Source: Aceticella autotrophica
GTDB lineage: Bacteria; Bacillota; Thermoanaerobacteria; Thermoanaerobacterales; Thermoanaerobacteraceae
NCBI RefSeq assembly: GCF_017357865.1
Contig: NZ_CP060096.1
Span: 992,001 to 1,056,000, forward strand
Length of the DNA stretch: 64,000 bases
Direction: 5' to 3'
Numbering within the stretch: the stretch's first letter is position 1; each line of letters begins with the position of its first letter. The translations under genes and the position numbers were made by a program. This document shows positions 9,184 through 18,762 of the stretch, in pieces. The notes below the pieces were generated by a model. It was given only the letters and a program-made list of their open reading frames with translations, was not told where the DNA came from and ran no database searches.

Positions 9184-10935
9184 ATGCGCAAAACTAAGAT
9201 AGTATCTACTATTGGACCCGCAAGTGATGATTTTAACATTTTAAAAGAGCTTATTCAAAATGGTTTGAATATAGCAAGGCTTAATTTTTCGCATGGGGAT
9301 TTCAACGAGCATGGTTTTAGAATCGATAATATCAAAAAAATAAGAGAAGAATTGAATTTACCTATAGCAATAATGCTTGATACAAAAGGACCTGAGATAA
9401 GAACGGGTAAATTTAAAAACGGTGGAGTTGAATTAAAAGAAGGTCAAACTTATACTATTACTACACGAGAAATTGAGGGTGACGAAACTATTTGTTCTGT
9501 TACATATAAAGACCTTCCTAAGGATGTGGAAAAAGGGTTCCATATATTGATAGATGATGGGCTTATCTCAATGAAGGTGATAGATGTCAGCGGAGAGGAT
9601 ATAAAATGCATTGTTGAAAATTCTGGTATATTAAAAGATCAAAAAGGTGTGAATGTACCTGGCGCAAAATTAAATTTACCAGCTTTAACACAAAAAGACA
9701 AGGATGATATTGAATTTGGCATTAAAAAAGGAATAGACATGATTGCTGTATCATTTGTAAGGAAGGCTGCTGACGTGCTGGCAATAAGAAAGCTTTTAGA
9801 GAAAAATAATGCAGGTCATGTTATTATAATCTCTAAAATTGAAAGCAGTGAAGGTGTTGAAAATATTGATGAAATCATAAAGGTTTCTGATGGAATAATG
9901 GTTGCACGCGGAGACCTTGGTGTTGAAATACCCATTGAAGACATTCCGATAGTTCAGAAAAAGATTATAGAAAAATGCAACAAGGTTGGGAAACCGGTTG
10001 TTACTGCAACACAGATGTTGGATTCAATGATAAGAAATCCAAGACCAACAAGGGCAGAAGTTACTGATGTGGCAAATGCAATACTTGACGGAACAGATGC
10101 CATAATGCTTTCAGGGGAAACTGCTCAAGGGAAATATCCTGTTGCAGCATTAAAGACGATGGCAAGTATAGCTGAAAAAATAGAATCATATGTCAGCTAT
10201 AAGAAGAATGGTGATAAAACTATCGATTATAATATATCTGTAACAAATGCAATAAGTCACGCTACCTGTGAAACTGCAAAGGATATTGATGCATCTGCAA
10301 TAATTACCCCTACTAAATCCGGATATACTGCAAGAATGGTATCAAGATACAGACCTTTTGCACCAATAATTGCAATAACACATGATGAAGGCGTAGCAAG
10401 AAGATTAAGCATTGTATGGGGAGTATATCCACTTTATTCACCAAAGGTTAATTCAACAGATGAGATGATAGAAGTGTCTATTGAAACGGCTTTAAAAGAA
10501 GGTCTTGTAAGGAACGGGGATATTGTAGTAATAACTGCCGGTATACCGGTTGATATGACTGGAACAACCAATATGTTAAAAGTACATATAGTTGGTGATG
10601 TCATAGCTAAAGGGACTGGTATAGGCGTAAAATCAATTACAGGTGTTGCATGTATTGTAAATGATGTTGAAAAGGACGGATATAAATTTAAAGAGGGTGA
10701 TATTATCGTTGCACCTAAAACAGAAAAAGATTATATGCCTTTAATAGAAAAGGCTTCTGGTATAATTACTGAAGAAGGTGGGTTTACTTCACATGCTGCA
10801 ATTGTTGGCTTGAATTACGGCATCCCTGTCATTGTTGGATGTGAGGGTGCAACATCAAAATTGACAGAGGGGTTGACAATAACACTTGATACGGTAAGAG
10901 GATTGGTCTATAAAGGAGTTATGAATATTAAATAG
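9184..10935 (+). CDS. pyk: Pyruvate kinase with C-terminal PEP-utilizer domain
   Basis: A 583-residue pyruvate kinase converting PEP and ADP to pyruvate and ATP. The barrel carries STIGPAS, LNFSHGD, MLDTKGPEIRTG and IISKIESSEG with the catalytic Lys. MVARGDLGVEIP and VTATQMLDSMI follow, then an allosteric C domain. Beyond the usual 470 or so residues there is an extra mobile phosphohistidine-like domain (about 480-583, EGGFTSHAAIVG). This is known in Bacillus and Thermoanaerobacter enzymes. Start ATG 9184 follows AAGGAGTGAGG. Confidence 0.96.
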   Translation: MRKTKIVSTIGPASDDFNILKELIQNGLNIARLNFSHGDFNEHGFRIDNIKKIREELNLPIAIMLDTKGPEIRTGKFKNGGVELKEGQTYTITTREIEGDETICSVTYKDLPKDVEKGFHILIDDGLISMKVIDVSGEDIKCIVENSGILKDQKGVNVPGAKLNLPALTQKDKDDIEFGIKKGIDMIAVSFVRKAADVLAIRKLLEKNNAGHVIIISKIESSEGVENIDEIIKVSDGIMVARGDLGVEIPIEDIPIVQKKIIEKCNKVGKPVVTATQMLDSMIRNPRPTRAEVTDVANAILDGTDAIMLSGETAQGKYPVAALKTMASIAEKIESYVSYKKNGDKTIDYNISVTNAISHATCETAKDIDASAIITPTKSGYTARMVSRYRPFAPIIAITHDEGVARRLSIVWGVYPLYSPKVNSTDEMIEVSIETALKEGLVRNGDIVVITAGIPVDMTGTTNMLKVHIVGDVIAKGTGIGVKSITGVACIVNDVEKDGYKFKEGDIIVAPKTEKDYMPLIEKASGIITEEGGFTSHAAIVGLNYGIPVIVGCEGATSKLTEGLTITLDTVRGLVYKGVMNIK

Positions 10936-10962
10936 CAGTGCTTTTTAATAGGGGGTAATATT

Positions 10963-11391
10963 TTGTATTATGATACAAAAATCAGGGTGCATTATGGCGA
11001 AACAGATAAGATGGGAGTAGTATACTATGCCAATTATTTAAATTGGTTTGAGATAGGCAGAACAGAATTTTTTCGCTCTCTTGGGATGACATACAGAGAA
11101 CTTGAAGACAACAATATAATGCTGCCAGTAATAGAAGCCTATTGCAAATATTTAATTTCGGCACTATATGATGACCTTTTAATAATTCGTACAAAAATAG
11201 AATTTTTAAAATATACAAGAATTTGTTTTGCATATGATATAATACGTGAGGATGATAAAAAACTTCTTGCAGTAGGCAGGACAGAACATCCCTTTACAAC
11301 GCTGAATAAAAAACCGGTAAGTCTTTATAAAGTTTTACCAGAGGTGTATAATATGTTATTAAAATGCTATACAGAAAATTCTAAAGTATAA
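10963..11391 (+). CDS. Hotdog-fold acyl-CoA thioesterase (YbgC/FadM type)
   Basis: A 142-residue single hotdog domain. It starts at TTG 10963, 7 bases after GGGGG. The motif HYGETDKMGVVYYANYLNWFEIGRTE contains the active-site Asp and the helix typical of the 4-hydroxybenzoyl-CoA thioesterase-like YbgC/FadM group. These enzymes hydrolyse acyl-CoA thioesters; the native substrate cannot be stated. It is 27 bases downstream of pyk and may be co-transcribed. A hairpin at 11459 ends the unit. Confidence 0.85.
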   Translation: MYYDTKIRVHYGETDKMGVVYYANYLNWFEIGRTEFFRSLGMTYRELEDNNIMLPVIEAYCKYLISALYDDLLIIRTKIEFLKYTRICFAYDIIREDDKKLLAVGRTEHPFTTLNKKPVSLYKVLPEVYNMLLKCYTENSKV

Positions 11392-11458
11392 TTATAAATT
11401 TTCCATTTGAGGTATAAATTTATAAATTTAGTATTATAATAAAATAGGTAACCGATTT

Positions 11459-11486
11459 TATAGGAGGATTAGTCCTCCATATTTTT
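11459..11486 (+). terminator. Hairpin terminator downstream of the thioesterase
   Basis: Stem with core GGAGGA/TCCTCC around 11463-11478, followed by a T-rich run. It is positioned after the pfkA-pyk-thioesterase unit and before the pabA promoter. Confidence 0.6.
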
Positions 11487-11530
11487 ATATGTAATTAATA
11501 TTAATTCCACAGATAAATTTTCTCATCCGA

Positions 11531-11559
11531 TTGTTTTTATGTATCATTCCTGCTATAAT
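11531..11559 (+). promoter_or_regulatory. Promoter of the pab operon
   Basis: TTGTTT (11531-11536), a 17-base spacer and TATAAT (11554-11559). A TG dinucleotide one base before the -10 adds extended -10 character. The pabA start lies 33 bases downstream. Confidence 0.6.
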
Positions 11560-11591
11560 GTAAAAATAAAAGATTTTCTACATTTAAGAGG

Positions 11592-12170
11592 GTGAGTCAG
11601 ATAAGCAAGGTGTTGATTATTGATAATTATGATTCTTTTACATACAACCTTGTTCAGTATTTTAAAATGTTAAAGGCTACTGTTCAGGTTTATAGAAATG
11701 ATGAAATAAATTTAGATGATATAGATGAGATAAAGCCATCCCATATTGTGATTTCACCAGGACCATGTACGCCACGTGAATCAGGGGTTTCTTTAAAGGT
11801 TATAAAAATGTATTATAACAAGCTTCCTATTTTGGGAGTGTGTTTGGGACATCAATCAATTGCTTATACATTTGGTTCTGAGATTATAAAAGCAAAAGAA
11901 CCGGTGCATGGAAAAGTATGGAGGATTCATCATAATAATACCGGTGTTTTCATGGGAATAAAAAATCCGTTAAATGTAACAAGATATCATTCTTTAGTCA
12001 TTAATCCTGATACAATACCTGATGAATTTGTTGTTACTGCATGGACAGACGAAGGAGAAATAATGGGAATAAAGCATAAATCATATCCACTTGAAGGCAT
12101 TCAGTTTCATCCTGAAGCTGTGTTAACTGAATATGGACTTTATATGCTGAATACTTTTTTGACGTATTGA
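11592..12170 (+). CDS. pabA: Aminodeoxychorismate synthase, glutamine amidotransferase subunit
   Basis: A 192-residue class I glutamine amidotransferase. LIIDNYDSFTYNLVQYF is the N-terminal signature, GVCLGHQSIAY holds the nucleophile Cys, and GIQFHPEAVLTEYG holds the His and Glu of the triad. PabA supplies ammonia to PabB for 4-amino-4-deoxychorismate, and TrpG is the close relative. The neighbouring pabB with a PIKGT motif and pabC decide for PabA. GTG 11592 is used here; an in-frame GTG six codons later is also possible. Three genes run together as an operon. Confidence 0.9.
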   Translation: MSQISKVLIIDNYDSFTYNLVQYFKMLKATVQVYRNDEINLDDIDEIKPSHIVISPGPCTPRESGVSLKVIKMYYNKLPILGVCLGHQSIAYTFGSEIIKAKEPVHGKVWRIHHNNTGVFMGIKNPLNVTRYHSLVINPDTIPDEFVVTAWTDEGEIMGIKHKSYPLEGIQFHPEAVLTEYGLYMLNTFLTY

Positions 12171-12186
12171 TGAGGAGGAAAACATT

Positions 12187-13542
12187 TTGGGAAAATTAAA
12201 AATATTTAAAAAAGAACTTAATTATATTGAACCAAGTGTTTTGTTCAATACTTTTTATAAGGGGAAAAATTCAATATGGCTTGACAGTTCCCTTCATAAC
12301 AAATTTGGAAGATACTCTATCATGGCTTTTGATGCAGATACAATATTTAAAAGTACAGGAGAAAATATTGAAATAGAATATAAGGATGGTAAAACAAATG
12401 AAAAAGGCAATCCTATTTTAGAGTTGTATAAATTATTTGAGGAAAACAAGGCTGAGAATGCTACGCAGCTTCCTTTTGGGGCAGGGGCACTTGGATATTT
12501 GTCATATGATTTAGCATGGCAGATAGAGAAACTTCCCAACTTGGCAAAGAAACAGATTGATATTCCAGATATATATTTTTGTTTTTACAGCTGGGCTTTT
12601 ATCTATGACCATTTAGAGAATAGATTATTTCTAACCTACATTGATGGAAAAGTTGATGTGGATTATATATTTTCAAAGCTGCCGGATAAAAAAGAATTTA
12701 CTCCTGCTAAGGTATATTCATCAAAGCTTGATTCGTGTTTTAATAAAGAAGAATATGTTAAATTAGTAAAAAGGATAAAAGATTATATTAAAGAAGGAGA
12801 TATATATCAAGCCAACCTTTCTAACAGGTATTTTTGTAAAATATTCAGCAGCCCTATAGAGGTGTACTACAGGTTAAGGGAATTAAATCCGGCACCTTTT
12901 TCTGCCTTTTTGGATTTTGGGGACTTTCATGTATTAAGCTCATCACCTGAAAGATTTATTCTTACTAAAGATAAATATATTGAAACAAGACCTATTAAAG
13001 GTACGAGGAAAAAAGGGAGCAATATCACAGAAAATGAGTGTCTCAAAACCGAACTTTTAAATAGCGTAAAAGACAGAGCAGAACTGCTTATGATTATTGA
13101 CCTTGAAAGAAATGACTTGGGGAAAATATGCAAGGCAGGGAGTGTAAAAGTGCCGCAGCTTTATACTGTAGAAGAATATGCGACGGTGAACCATTTGGTG
13201 TCAACGGTAACAGGAAATTTATGTGATGATATAGGGATAAATGAAATAATAAAGGCGGTATTTCCGGGTGGTTCTATTACGGGGGCTCCAAAGATAAGGG
13301 CTATGGAGATAATAGAGGAACTTGAAATGTATAAAAGAAATGTATATACAGGTTCAATTGGTTATATATCATACTGCGGTGATATGGATATGAATATTGC
13401 CATTAGGACGATAGTTATTAATAAAAATATGGCATTTTATAACGTGGGGGGAGGAATAATCTGGGATTCTGTACCCGAAGATGAATATTATGAAACCCTT
13501 TATAAAGGACAAGCTCTTTATAAAACCTTGGGAGGAGAATAA
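12187..13542 (+). CDS. pabB: Aminodeoxychorismate synthase component I
   Basis: A 451-residue chorismate-utilizing enzyme. It starts at TTG 12187 after GAGGAGGAAA. The catalytic domain carries KEGDIYQANLSNR, TRPIKGTRKKG, DRAELLMIIDLERNDLG and FPGGSITGAPKIRAMEII. Lys in PIKGT is the residue that distinguishes PabB (amination at C4) from anthranilate synthase, which has PIAGT. This is visible evidence for folate rather than tryptophan synthesis. It lies 16 bases after pabA and 6 bases before pabC. Confidence 0.94.
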   Translation: MGKLKIFKKELNYIEPSVLFNTFYKGKNSIWLDSSLHNKFGRYSIMAFDADTIFKSTGENIEIEYKDGKTNEKGNPILELYKLFEENKAENATQLPFGAGALGYLSYDLAWQIEKLPNLAKKQIDIPDIYFCFYSWAFIYDHLENRLFLTYIDGKVDVDYIFSKLPDKKEFTPAKVYSSKLDSCFNKEEYVKLVKRIKDYIKEGDIYQANLSNRYFCKIFSSPIEVYYRLRELNPAPFSAFLDFGDFHVLSSSPERFILTKDKYIETRPIKGTRKKGSNITENECLKTELLNSVKDRAELLMIIDLERNDLGKICKAGSVKVPQLYTVEEYATVNHLVSTVTGNLCDDIGINEIIKAVFPGGSITGAPKIRAMEIIEELEMYKRNVYTGSIGYISYCGDMDMNIAIRTIVINKNMAFYNVGGGIIWDSVPEDEYYETLYKGQALYKTLGGE

Positions 13543-13548
13543 AAGCAC

Positions 13549-14304
13549 ATGGGATATTATTGCTGCTTAAAAAAGGATATTATTGTTTCAAATGCTTTTC
13601 TTTATGGTATGTCTGTTTTTGAAACTATACTGATCGAAAATGGCAATGCAGAATATTTAAAAGACCATTATTTACGTATGATCGATGGTTTAAAGAAGCT
13701 TAATATCGAGTTTAATGTAAAATATGAGGAGATAAAAGAAAAGGTTTATGAATACATAAAGGAAAATAGGTTGACTAAAAGCATACTCCGCTTGACAGCT
13801 TTTGAGCAAGGTTATTTGATAACACATAGAGAATATAATTATAAAGAGGAAAATTTTAAAGAAGGTATTGACCTTTGTTTTGCTAAGAGCATAAGAGATA
13901 AAAATAACCCATTGACATATATAAAATCATCAAATTATGCAGTAAATATCATAGAAGCCGGTATTGCCAAAGAAAAGGGATTTGCACAAGCATTATTTTT
14001 AAATCAACATGGTGAAATATGCGAAACAAATTGTGCAAATATATTCTTTATAGATAAATGCAACATAATAACACCAAAGGTTGAATGTGGACTCCTTGAT
14101 GGTGTAATGCGTCAGAAAATAATTAAAAAAGCTATAGATTTGGGTATAAAAATCATGGAAACCCAGATAAAAAAGGAAGAGATTTATAAATTTCAGGGTG
14201 CATTTGTTTCAAATAGCATATTCAAAATTTTGCCGATAAAGAAAATAGACGAAATAGTTTTCGATATATCTGATATAACAAATAAACTTTTACTGTATAT
14301 CTAA
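13549..14304 (+). CDS. pabC: Aminodeoxychorismate lyase
   Basis: A 251-residue fold-type IV PLP enzyme which splits 4-amino-4-deoxychorismate into p-aminobenzoate and pyruvate. Visible marks are NAFLYGMSVFETILI near the start, the Lys-bearing YIKSSNYAVNIIEAGIAKEKG (position typical for the PLP lysine) and GEICETNCANIFFI. Branched-chain or D-amino-acid transaminases share the fold, so the operon context supports the call. It ends 21 bases before the convergent DNA glycosylase gene. Confidence 0.88.
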   Translation: MGYYCCLKKDIIVSNAFLYGMSVFETILIENGNAEYLKDHYLRMIDGLKKLNIEFNVKYEEIKEKVYEYIKENRLTKSILRLTAFEQGYLITHREYNYKEENFKEGIDLCFAKSIRDKNNPLTYIKSSNYAVNIIEAGIAKEKGFAQALFLNQHGEICETNCANIFFIDKCNIITPKVECGLLDGVMRQKIIKKAIDLGIKIMETQIKKEEIYKFQGAFVSNSIFKILPIKKIDEIVFDISDITNKLLLYI

Positions 14305-14325
14305 TCATTTTTATTATAGAATAAA

Positions 14326-14994
14326 TCATATTGATCTGTTGTATGAACATAAGGTTTTTAATGGGCAAATATCACAGCAAGGGTTTTTACCTTGACAGTA
14401 ATTTTTTCCCAGAGCAACGATAAGAGCGTGATATTCATTAAATAAGTAAGTATTGCAAGGCAGGTTATTCATAAAAAAATCTTGAACAATTTGGTAATCT
14501 TCATTTCCTTTTAAATATCCGAGTCTTGTAAAAATCCTTTTAGTATAAGCATCTACAACAAAAATAGGTTTATTTGCAGCATATAAGATTATAGAATCTG
14601 CTGTTTCTTTTCCTATTCCTTTAATAAGCAAAAGTTCTTTTCTTAATTCATATATGTTTTTATCAAATATTTTAAAGATGTCGCTATCGTATTTTTCTTT
14701 TACATAAAGGCAAAACCTTTTAAGTTTATCGGCTTTTTGGTTATGGTACAAAGTAGACCGTATAAGATTCGCAAGTTTTTGATTTTGAACATTTATAATA
14801 CCTTCTATTGAAAGGATACCTTCATCCTTAAGGTTTATTATTGCTTTTTCTACATTTTTCCAAGAAACACTTTGAGTAAGAATTGCACCGATAATTACTT
14901 CAAAAGCAGAGTCAGCCGGCCACCAATTCTGAGGGCCGAAAAAAGAAAACAATTTGTTATATATATCTAATAAAGTATTTCTCATAGATTTCAC
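14326..14994 (-). CDS. EndoIII-superfamily DNA glycosylase, MagIII-like
   Basis: A 222-residue HhH-GPD protein with an FeS cluster. The hairpin motif LLLIKGIGKETADSIILYA is followed by VVDAYTKRIFTRLG with the conserved catalytic Asp. At the place of the EndoIII catalytic Lys (GVGRKTA) this protein has Glu (GIGKETA). That suggests a monofunctional base glycosylase similar to Helicobacter MagIII (3-methyladenine removal) rather than a bifunctional AP lyase. Four cysteines at the C-terminus fit C-X6-C-X2-C-X5-C for a 4Fe-4S cluster. ATG is preceded by AAGGAAGTG on the minus strand. Confidence 0.85.
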   Translation of the reverse strand: MKSMRNTLLDIYNKLFSFFGPQNWWPADSAFEVIIGAILTQSVSWKNVEKAIINLKDEGILSIEGIINVQNQKLANLIRSTLYHNQKADKLKRFCLYVKEKYDSDIFKIFDKNIYELRKELLLIKGIGKETADSIILYAANKPIFVVDAYTKRIFTRLGYLKGNEDYQIVQDFFMNNLPCNTYLFNEYHALIVALGKNYCQGKNPCCDICPLKTLCSYNRSI

Positions 14995-15080
14995 TTCCTT
15001 AAATACAGTTAAACTATATGTATTATATAATCTTACATATTTTAATACAATATTTTCAGATAATTTTTCATGACAAGTTG

Positions 15081-15109
15081 TTGACTAATACTTTTATAAA
15101 TGTTACTAT
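15081..15109 (+). promoter_or_regulatory. Promoter of the TM1266-like gene
   Basis: TTGACT (15081-15086), a 17-base spacer and TACTAT (15104-15109), 76 bases before the start codon. Confidence 0.55.
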
Positions 15110-15184
15110 TAAATTAGAAAGTTTATCTTTAAATAAAGATTAAAGCTTTCAAAATAAATTTATAAATCAAAGGAGGAATATCAC

Positions 15185-15448
15185 ATGAATTGTTACAACT
15201 TGATGGGAATTGTTATTAGTAAAAGATGTGAAAATGCAGTAAAAGTCCAGGAGATACTGACAAAATACGGTTGCATAATTAAAGTACGTCTCGGATTGCA
15301 TGAATCTAACGATAATGTGTGCTCACAAGATGGCTTTATTGTTTTACAGCTTTGCGGGTCTAAAGATGAAATATCCAATCTTTGTGCTGAACTAAATTCA
15401 ATTAAAGGAGTTACTGCTGATATAGTTACTATAGAAGCTAAAGAATAA
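15185..15448 (+). CDS. TM1266-like (ACT/ferredoxin-fold) putative regulator
   Basis: An 87-residue protein with an excellent AAAGGAGG ribosome site. The pattern MGIVISKRCENAVKVQEILTKYGCIIKVRLGLHE, then DGFIVLQLCGSKDEISNL and INSIKGVTADIVTIE-like ending, matches small proteins named as regulators of iron-only hydrogenase systems (TM1266 family, ACT-like fold). No hydrogenase genes are in the window. It has its own promoter and a hairpin after it, so it is a single-gene unit. Function is inferred only from family resemblance. Confidence 0.7.
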   Translation: MNCYNLMGIVISKRCENAVKVQEILTKYGCIIKVRLGLHESNDNVCSQDGFIVLQLCGSKDEISNLCAELNSIKGVTADIVTIEAKE

Positions 15449-15455
15449 ATACTTT

Positions 15456-15477
15456 AGGATTCAGCGGCGGGAATCCT
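15456..15477 (+). terminator. GC-rich hairpin after the TM1266-like gene
   Basis: AGGATTC (15456-15462) and GAATCCT (15471-15477) pair around an 8-base GC-rich loop, then CCCAAATTTTT follows. Possible terminator. Confidence 0.5.
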
Positions 15478-15610
15478 CCCAAATTTTTAAGGGGAATCAT
15501 TCTGCTTTAATTATTTTTCTGGTTTTAAATCTTATAATTTCATTTTTTTGATAATATAAAGTAAATATAATCTTAGAAAATTTAAATAATCGTAGAGGGA
15601 GATGATACAA

Positions 15611-16126
15611 TTGGATAGAAGTGCCCTCAGGAGTATAACGTATGGATTATATGTAATAACTGTTAAAGCAGGCAGTCATCAAAATGGGCAAATTGCTAAC
15701 ACTGTATTTCAAGTTTCTTCTGAACCTCCTATTATAGCAGTAGGCATTAATCGTCAGAATTACAGTTATGGATTGATTCGGGAAAGCAAGAACTTTGTCA
15801 TTTCTGTACTTTCCAAGGAGGCTCCATTGTCGTTAGTCGGTCTTTTTGGTTTTAAGTCAGGGCGAGATGTTGATAAATTAGGACAGGTTAAATATGAAGT
15901 GACCTCAAAGGGCATTCCTTATTTAATTGAAAATTCTTTGGCTTATTTTGAACTTGAGGTCTTGAAAGAGATTGAAGTTAGTACACATAACATATTTATA
16001 GGACGTTTAACAGATGCGGTTGTCTTAAAAAAGGGAGAACCTATGACATATGCATATTACCACCAGCTTAAAAATGGTACTACACCTAAAACGGCACCTA
16101 CTTTTGTAAAAGAAATGGAGGTATAG
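15611..16126 (+). CDS. Flavin reductase domain protein (Hrb N-terminal part)
   Basis: About 171 residues, FMN-binding split-barrel fold (DRSALRSITYGLYVITVKAG, GQIANTVFQVSSEPPIIAVGIN). TTG 15611 gives family-like MDRSALRSITYGL and sits about 9 bases after GAGGGAG; ATG 15602 directly abuts the ribosome site and is less likely. It matches the N-terminal domain of high-molecular-weight rubredoxin (Hrb), known in Moorella for electron transfer to O2- or NO-reducing flavodiiron proteins. The frame continues after a TAG stop into a rubredoxin gene, so two proteins replace the usual fusion. Confidence 0.85.
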   Translation: MDRSALRSITYGLYVITVKAGSHQNGQIANTVFQVSSEPPIIAVGINRQNYSYGLIRESKNFVISVLSKEAPLSLVGLFGFKSGRDVDKLGQVKYEVTSKGIPYLIENSLAYFELEVLKEIEVSTHNIFIGRLTDAVVLKKGEPMTYAYYHQLKNGTTPKTAPTFVKEMEV

Positions 16127-16129
16127 ATT

Positions 16130-16312
16130 ATGATAGAGGAAAATAAAGCTGCAACAGATCGTTATCGTTGTACTATTTGTAATTACATTTATAATCCTGC
16201 TGAAGGAGATATGGAAAACAATATAAAACCAGGAACACCTTTTGACCAATTGCCTGATGATTGGGTATGTCCCATATGTGGAGCAAGTAAAGATGCATTT
16301 GAAAAGATTTAG
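16130..16312 (+). CDS. Rubredoxin
   Basis: A 60-residue rubredoxin with the two Fe-binding Cys pairs [12 protein letters not shown] and [13 protein letters not shown], and an 11-residue N-terminal extension. It carries single electrons, probably to or from the flavin reductase-like protein encoded immediately upstream. GGAGG at 16117-16121 lies 8 bases before ATG, so it can be translated on its own. It is in the same frame as the upstream gene, separated only by TAG ATT. A strong hairpin terminator follows. Confidence 0.93.
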   Translation: MIEENKAATDRYRCTICNYIYNPAEGDMENNIKPGTPFDQLPDDWVCPICGASKDAFEKI

Positions 16313-16316
16313 TATT

Positions 16317-16348
16317 AAAAGGGATGGTGAAAGATTACCATCCCTTTT
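16317..16348 (+). terminator. Bidirectional terminator between rubredoxin and copA
   Basis: AAAAGGGATGGT pairs with ACCATCCCTTTT around an 8-base loop; the flanking A and T runs serve both convergent genes. Confidence 0.85.
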
Positions 16349-18737
16349 ATCTTCCTGCTTTGAATCTTTTCAGCCTCAAGGCGTTAGATACTACAGATAC
16401 AGAGCTGAATGCCATTGCTCCACCTGCTATAGCCGGATTTAAAAGACCGATAGCAGCAATTGGGATACCTATTGAATTGTAAATAAAAGCCCAGAATAAA
16501 TTTTGATAAATATTTTTCATTGTAGCTCTGCTTAATTTTATTGCAGTTACCAATCCCATTAAATTTCCGCTTATTAATGTTATATCAGATGTTTCTATTG
16601 CCACATCAGTACCCGTTCCTATTGCAATGCCTACATCGGCTTGTGCCAACGCTGGTGCGTCATTTATGCCATCCCCAACCATTGCAACTATTTTCCCTTG
16701 TTTTTGAAGTTTCATAACCTCTTCTGCCTTATGTTCAGGTAAAACTTCGGCAAGTATATTTTTTATACCTACCTGTTTTGCTATTGCTTCTGCGGTTCTT
16801 TTATTATCACCTGTGATCATATATATATCAATATTCATATCTTGCAGTTCTTTTATTGCTTTTTTAGAATCATCTTTTACGGTATCAGCCACTGCGATAA
16901 TTCCTTCTGCCTTTTTTGCAGAAGCTAAGACCATTGCTGTTTTTCCTTCAGACTCTAATTTTTTTAATTGCGGTTCTATATAGGAAATATCAATATTTTG
17001 CTCCTTCATAAGCCTTCTGTTGCCAATATAAAACTCTTCATTATATACTGTAATACAAATACCGTGACCCGGTACAGCATCAAATTTATCCGGGTCTATT
17101 AATTTTTTTGATGTTTCCCTTGCTTTATTTACAATTGCTTCACCAAGGGGATGCTCAGAATTTTTTTCTGCGATTCCTGATATTTCTATTATTTTATCTT
17201 GTTTCATCTCGCCTGTTGATATAACATCTGTTACTTCTGGTTTTCCTTTAGTTATGGTACCTGTTTTATCCAGTACTATAGCATTTATCTCTTTAGCTTT
17301 TTGCAGATATTCTCCACCCTTTATGAGAATACCGTTTTCCGCCCCTTTACCAGTTCCTACCATAACTGACGTAGGTGTTGCAAGTCCAAGAGAACAAGGG
17401 CATGCAACAACAAGGACACAGACCGCATTTATTATACCTGCATTAATATTACCTAATACTAAATACCATATTAGGAATGTTAAAACTGCTATGCCCAAAA
17501 CAACAGGTACAAAAACCCCGGAAACCTTGTCTGCCAATGCCTGTATTGGCGCTTTTGAGCCTTGTGCATCTTCTACCATTTTGACGATTTGTGAAAGTAC
17601 CGTATCTTTACCAACTTTTGTTGCTTTAAATTTAAATGTACCTGTTTTGTTTATGGTTGCACCTATAACTTCATCACCGGTATTTTTTTCTACTGGTATT
17701 GATTCCCCTGTTATCATGGATTCGTCAATCGCAGAATATCCCTCGATTATTTTTCCGTCAACAGGTATTTTTTCACCTGGTCTGACGATTATAATATCAT
17801 TTACTTTAACCTCTTCAATCGGTATATCCAGTTCCTGATCATTTCTTATCACCCTTGCTGTTTTTGCTTGAAGCCCCATAAGTTTTCTAATTGCTTCAGA
17901 GGTCTTACCCTTTGCTATTGCTTCAAGCATTTTTCCAAATGTTACAAGTGTAATTACAACTGCTGATGCTTCAAAATACATATAATTATGAATCTGAGAC
18001 ATTGGTTTTGTAAGAACATTAAATAAACTATAAAAGTATGCCGCGGAAGTTCCAAGTGCCACTAATGTGTCCATATTGGCAGACCTATTTTTTAAGTTAT
18101 GCCAAGCGCCTCTATAATATCTAAAACCTATTATAAATTGAACAGGTGTTGAAAGGGTAATTTGAAACCATGGATTATCAAGAACCCCTCCTGGAAATTT
18201 AAACATTCTTAAAATCATGGATAATAACAATGGAACTGTCAAAATTGAAGATATAATGACAAGATTTCTCGTATTTTTTATTTCTGCTTCTTTTTTTCCT
18301 GTTTCTATGGCTGTTTCTTTTTTTTCTTTTGCATCATACCCAATATTTCTTACAGCTTTTATTATTGTATCAACATTTATTTCATCAGAATTGTATTCAA
18401 CTGTTGCATTTTCTGTTGCAAAATTTACTGAAGCATGACTTACACCTGGTAATTTATTTAGTGTCCTTTCAATTTTAGCTGCACATGCTGCACAGGACAT
18501 GCCTATAAGTATTAATTCTACTTTATCCTTAATAATATCATATCCTAAATCTTTTATCCTATTTTCCATATCTTTTGTATTGATTCTTTCAGGGTCGTAT
18601 GTTACCGTCGCCTTTTCTAATGCCAGATTTACATTTGCATCACTAATGCCCTTCATATTTTTAAGTTCTTTTTCGATTTTTGCTGCACATGCTGCACAAG
18701 ACATTCCTAATATCTTTAAATTGGCTTTTTTCGTCAT
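16347..18737 (-). CDS. copA: Copper-translocating P1B-type ATPase
   Basis: A 796-residue P-type ATPase. Two N-terminal heavy-metal domains each carry [12 protein letters not shown] (about residues 11-22 and 80-91). The membrane motif is CPC ([15 protein letters not shown]), with the phosphorylation site [17 protein letters not shown] for nucleotide binding, and [16 protein letters not shown]. These mark a Cu(I) exporter. ATG 18737 is preferred because AAGGAG lies about 8 bases upstream; a GTG nine bases earlier abuts that site. The promoter region holds a CsoR-like palindrome. No CsoR or CopZ gene is adjacent. Confidence 0.96.
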   Translation of the reverse strand: MTKKANLKILGMSCAACAAKIEKELKNMKGISDANVNLALEKATVTYDPERINTKDMENRIKDLGYDIIKDKVELILIGMSCAACAAKIERTLNKLPGVSHASVNFATENATVEYNSDEINVDTIIKAVRNIGYDAKEKKETAIETGKKEAEIKNTRNLVIISSILTVPLLLSMILRMFKFPGGVLDNPWFQITLSTPVQFIIGFRYYRGAWHNLKNRSANMDTLVALGTSAAYFYSLFNVLTKPMSQIHNYMYFEASAVVITLVTFGKMLEAIAKGKTSEAIRKLMGLQAKTARVIRNDQELDIPIEEVKVNDIIIVRPGEKIPVDGKIIEGYSAIDESMITGESIPVEKNTGDEVIGATINKTGTFKFKATKVGKDTVLSQIVKMVEDAQGSKAPIQALADKVSGVFVPVVLGIAVLTFLIWYLVLGNINAGIINAVCVLVVACPCSLGLATPTSVMVGTGKGAENGILIKGGEYLQKAKEINAIVLDKTGTITKGKPEVTDVISTGEMKQDKIIEISGIAEKNSEHPLGEAIVNKARETSKKLIDPDKFDAVPGHGICITVYNEEFYIGNRRLMKEQNIDISYIEPQLKKLESEGKTAMVLASAKKAEGIIAVADTVKDDSKKAIKELQDMNIDIYMITGDNKRTAEAIAKQVGIKNILAEVLPEHKAEEVMKLQKQGKIVAMVGDGINDAPALAQADVGIAIGTGTDVAIETSDITLISGNLMGLVTAIKLSRATMKNIYQNLFWAFIYNSIGIPIAAIGLLNPAIAGGAMAFSSVSVVSNALRLKRFKAGR

Positions 18738-18762
18738 TTTGCTCACTCCTTTATATGTTCAT

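Noticed and set aside
17254-17838. 194-codon plus-strand frame opposite copA
   Set aside because: It lies wholly inside the certain copper ATPase gene on the other strand and shows no protein family signs.
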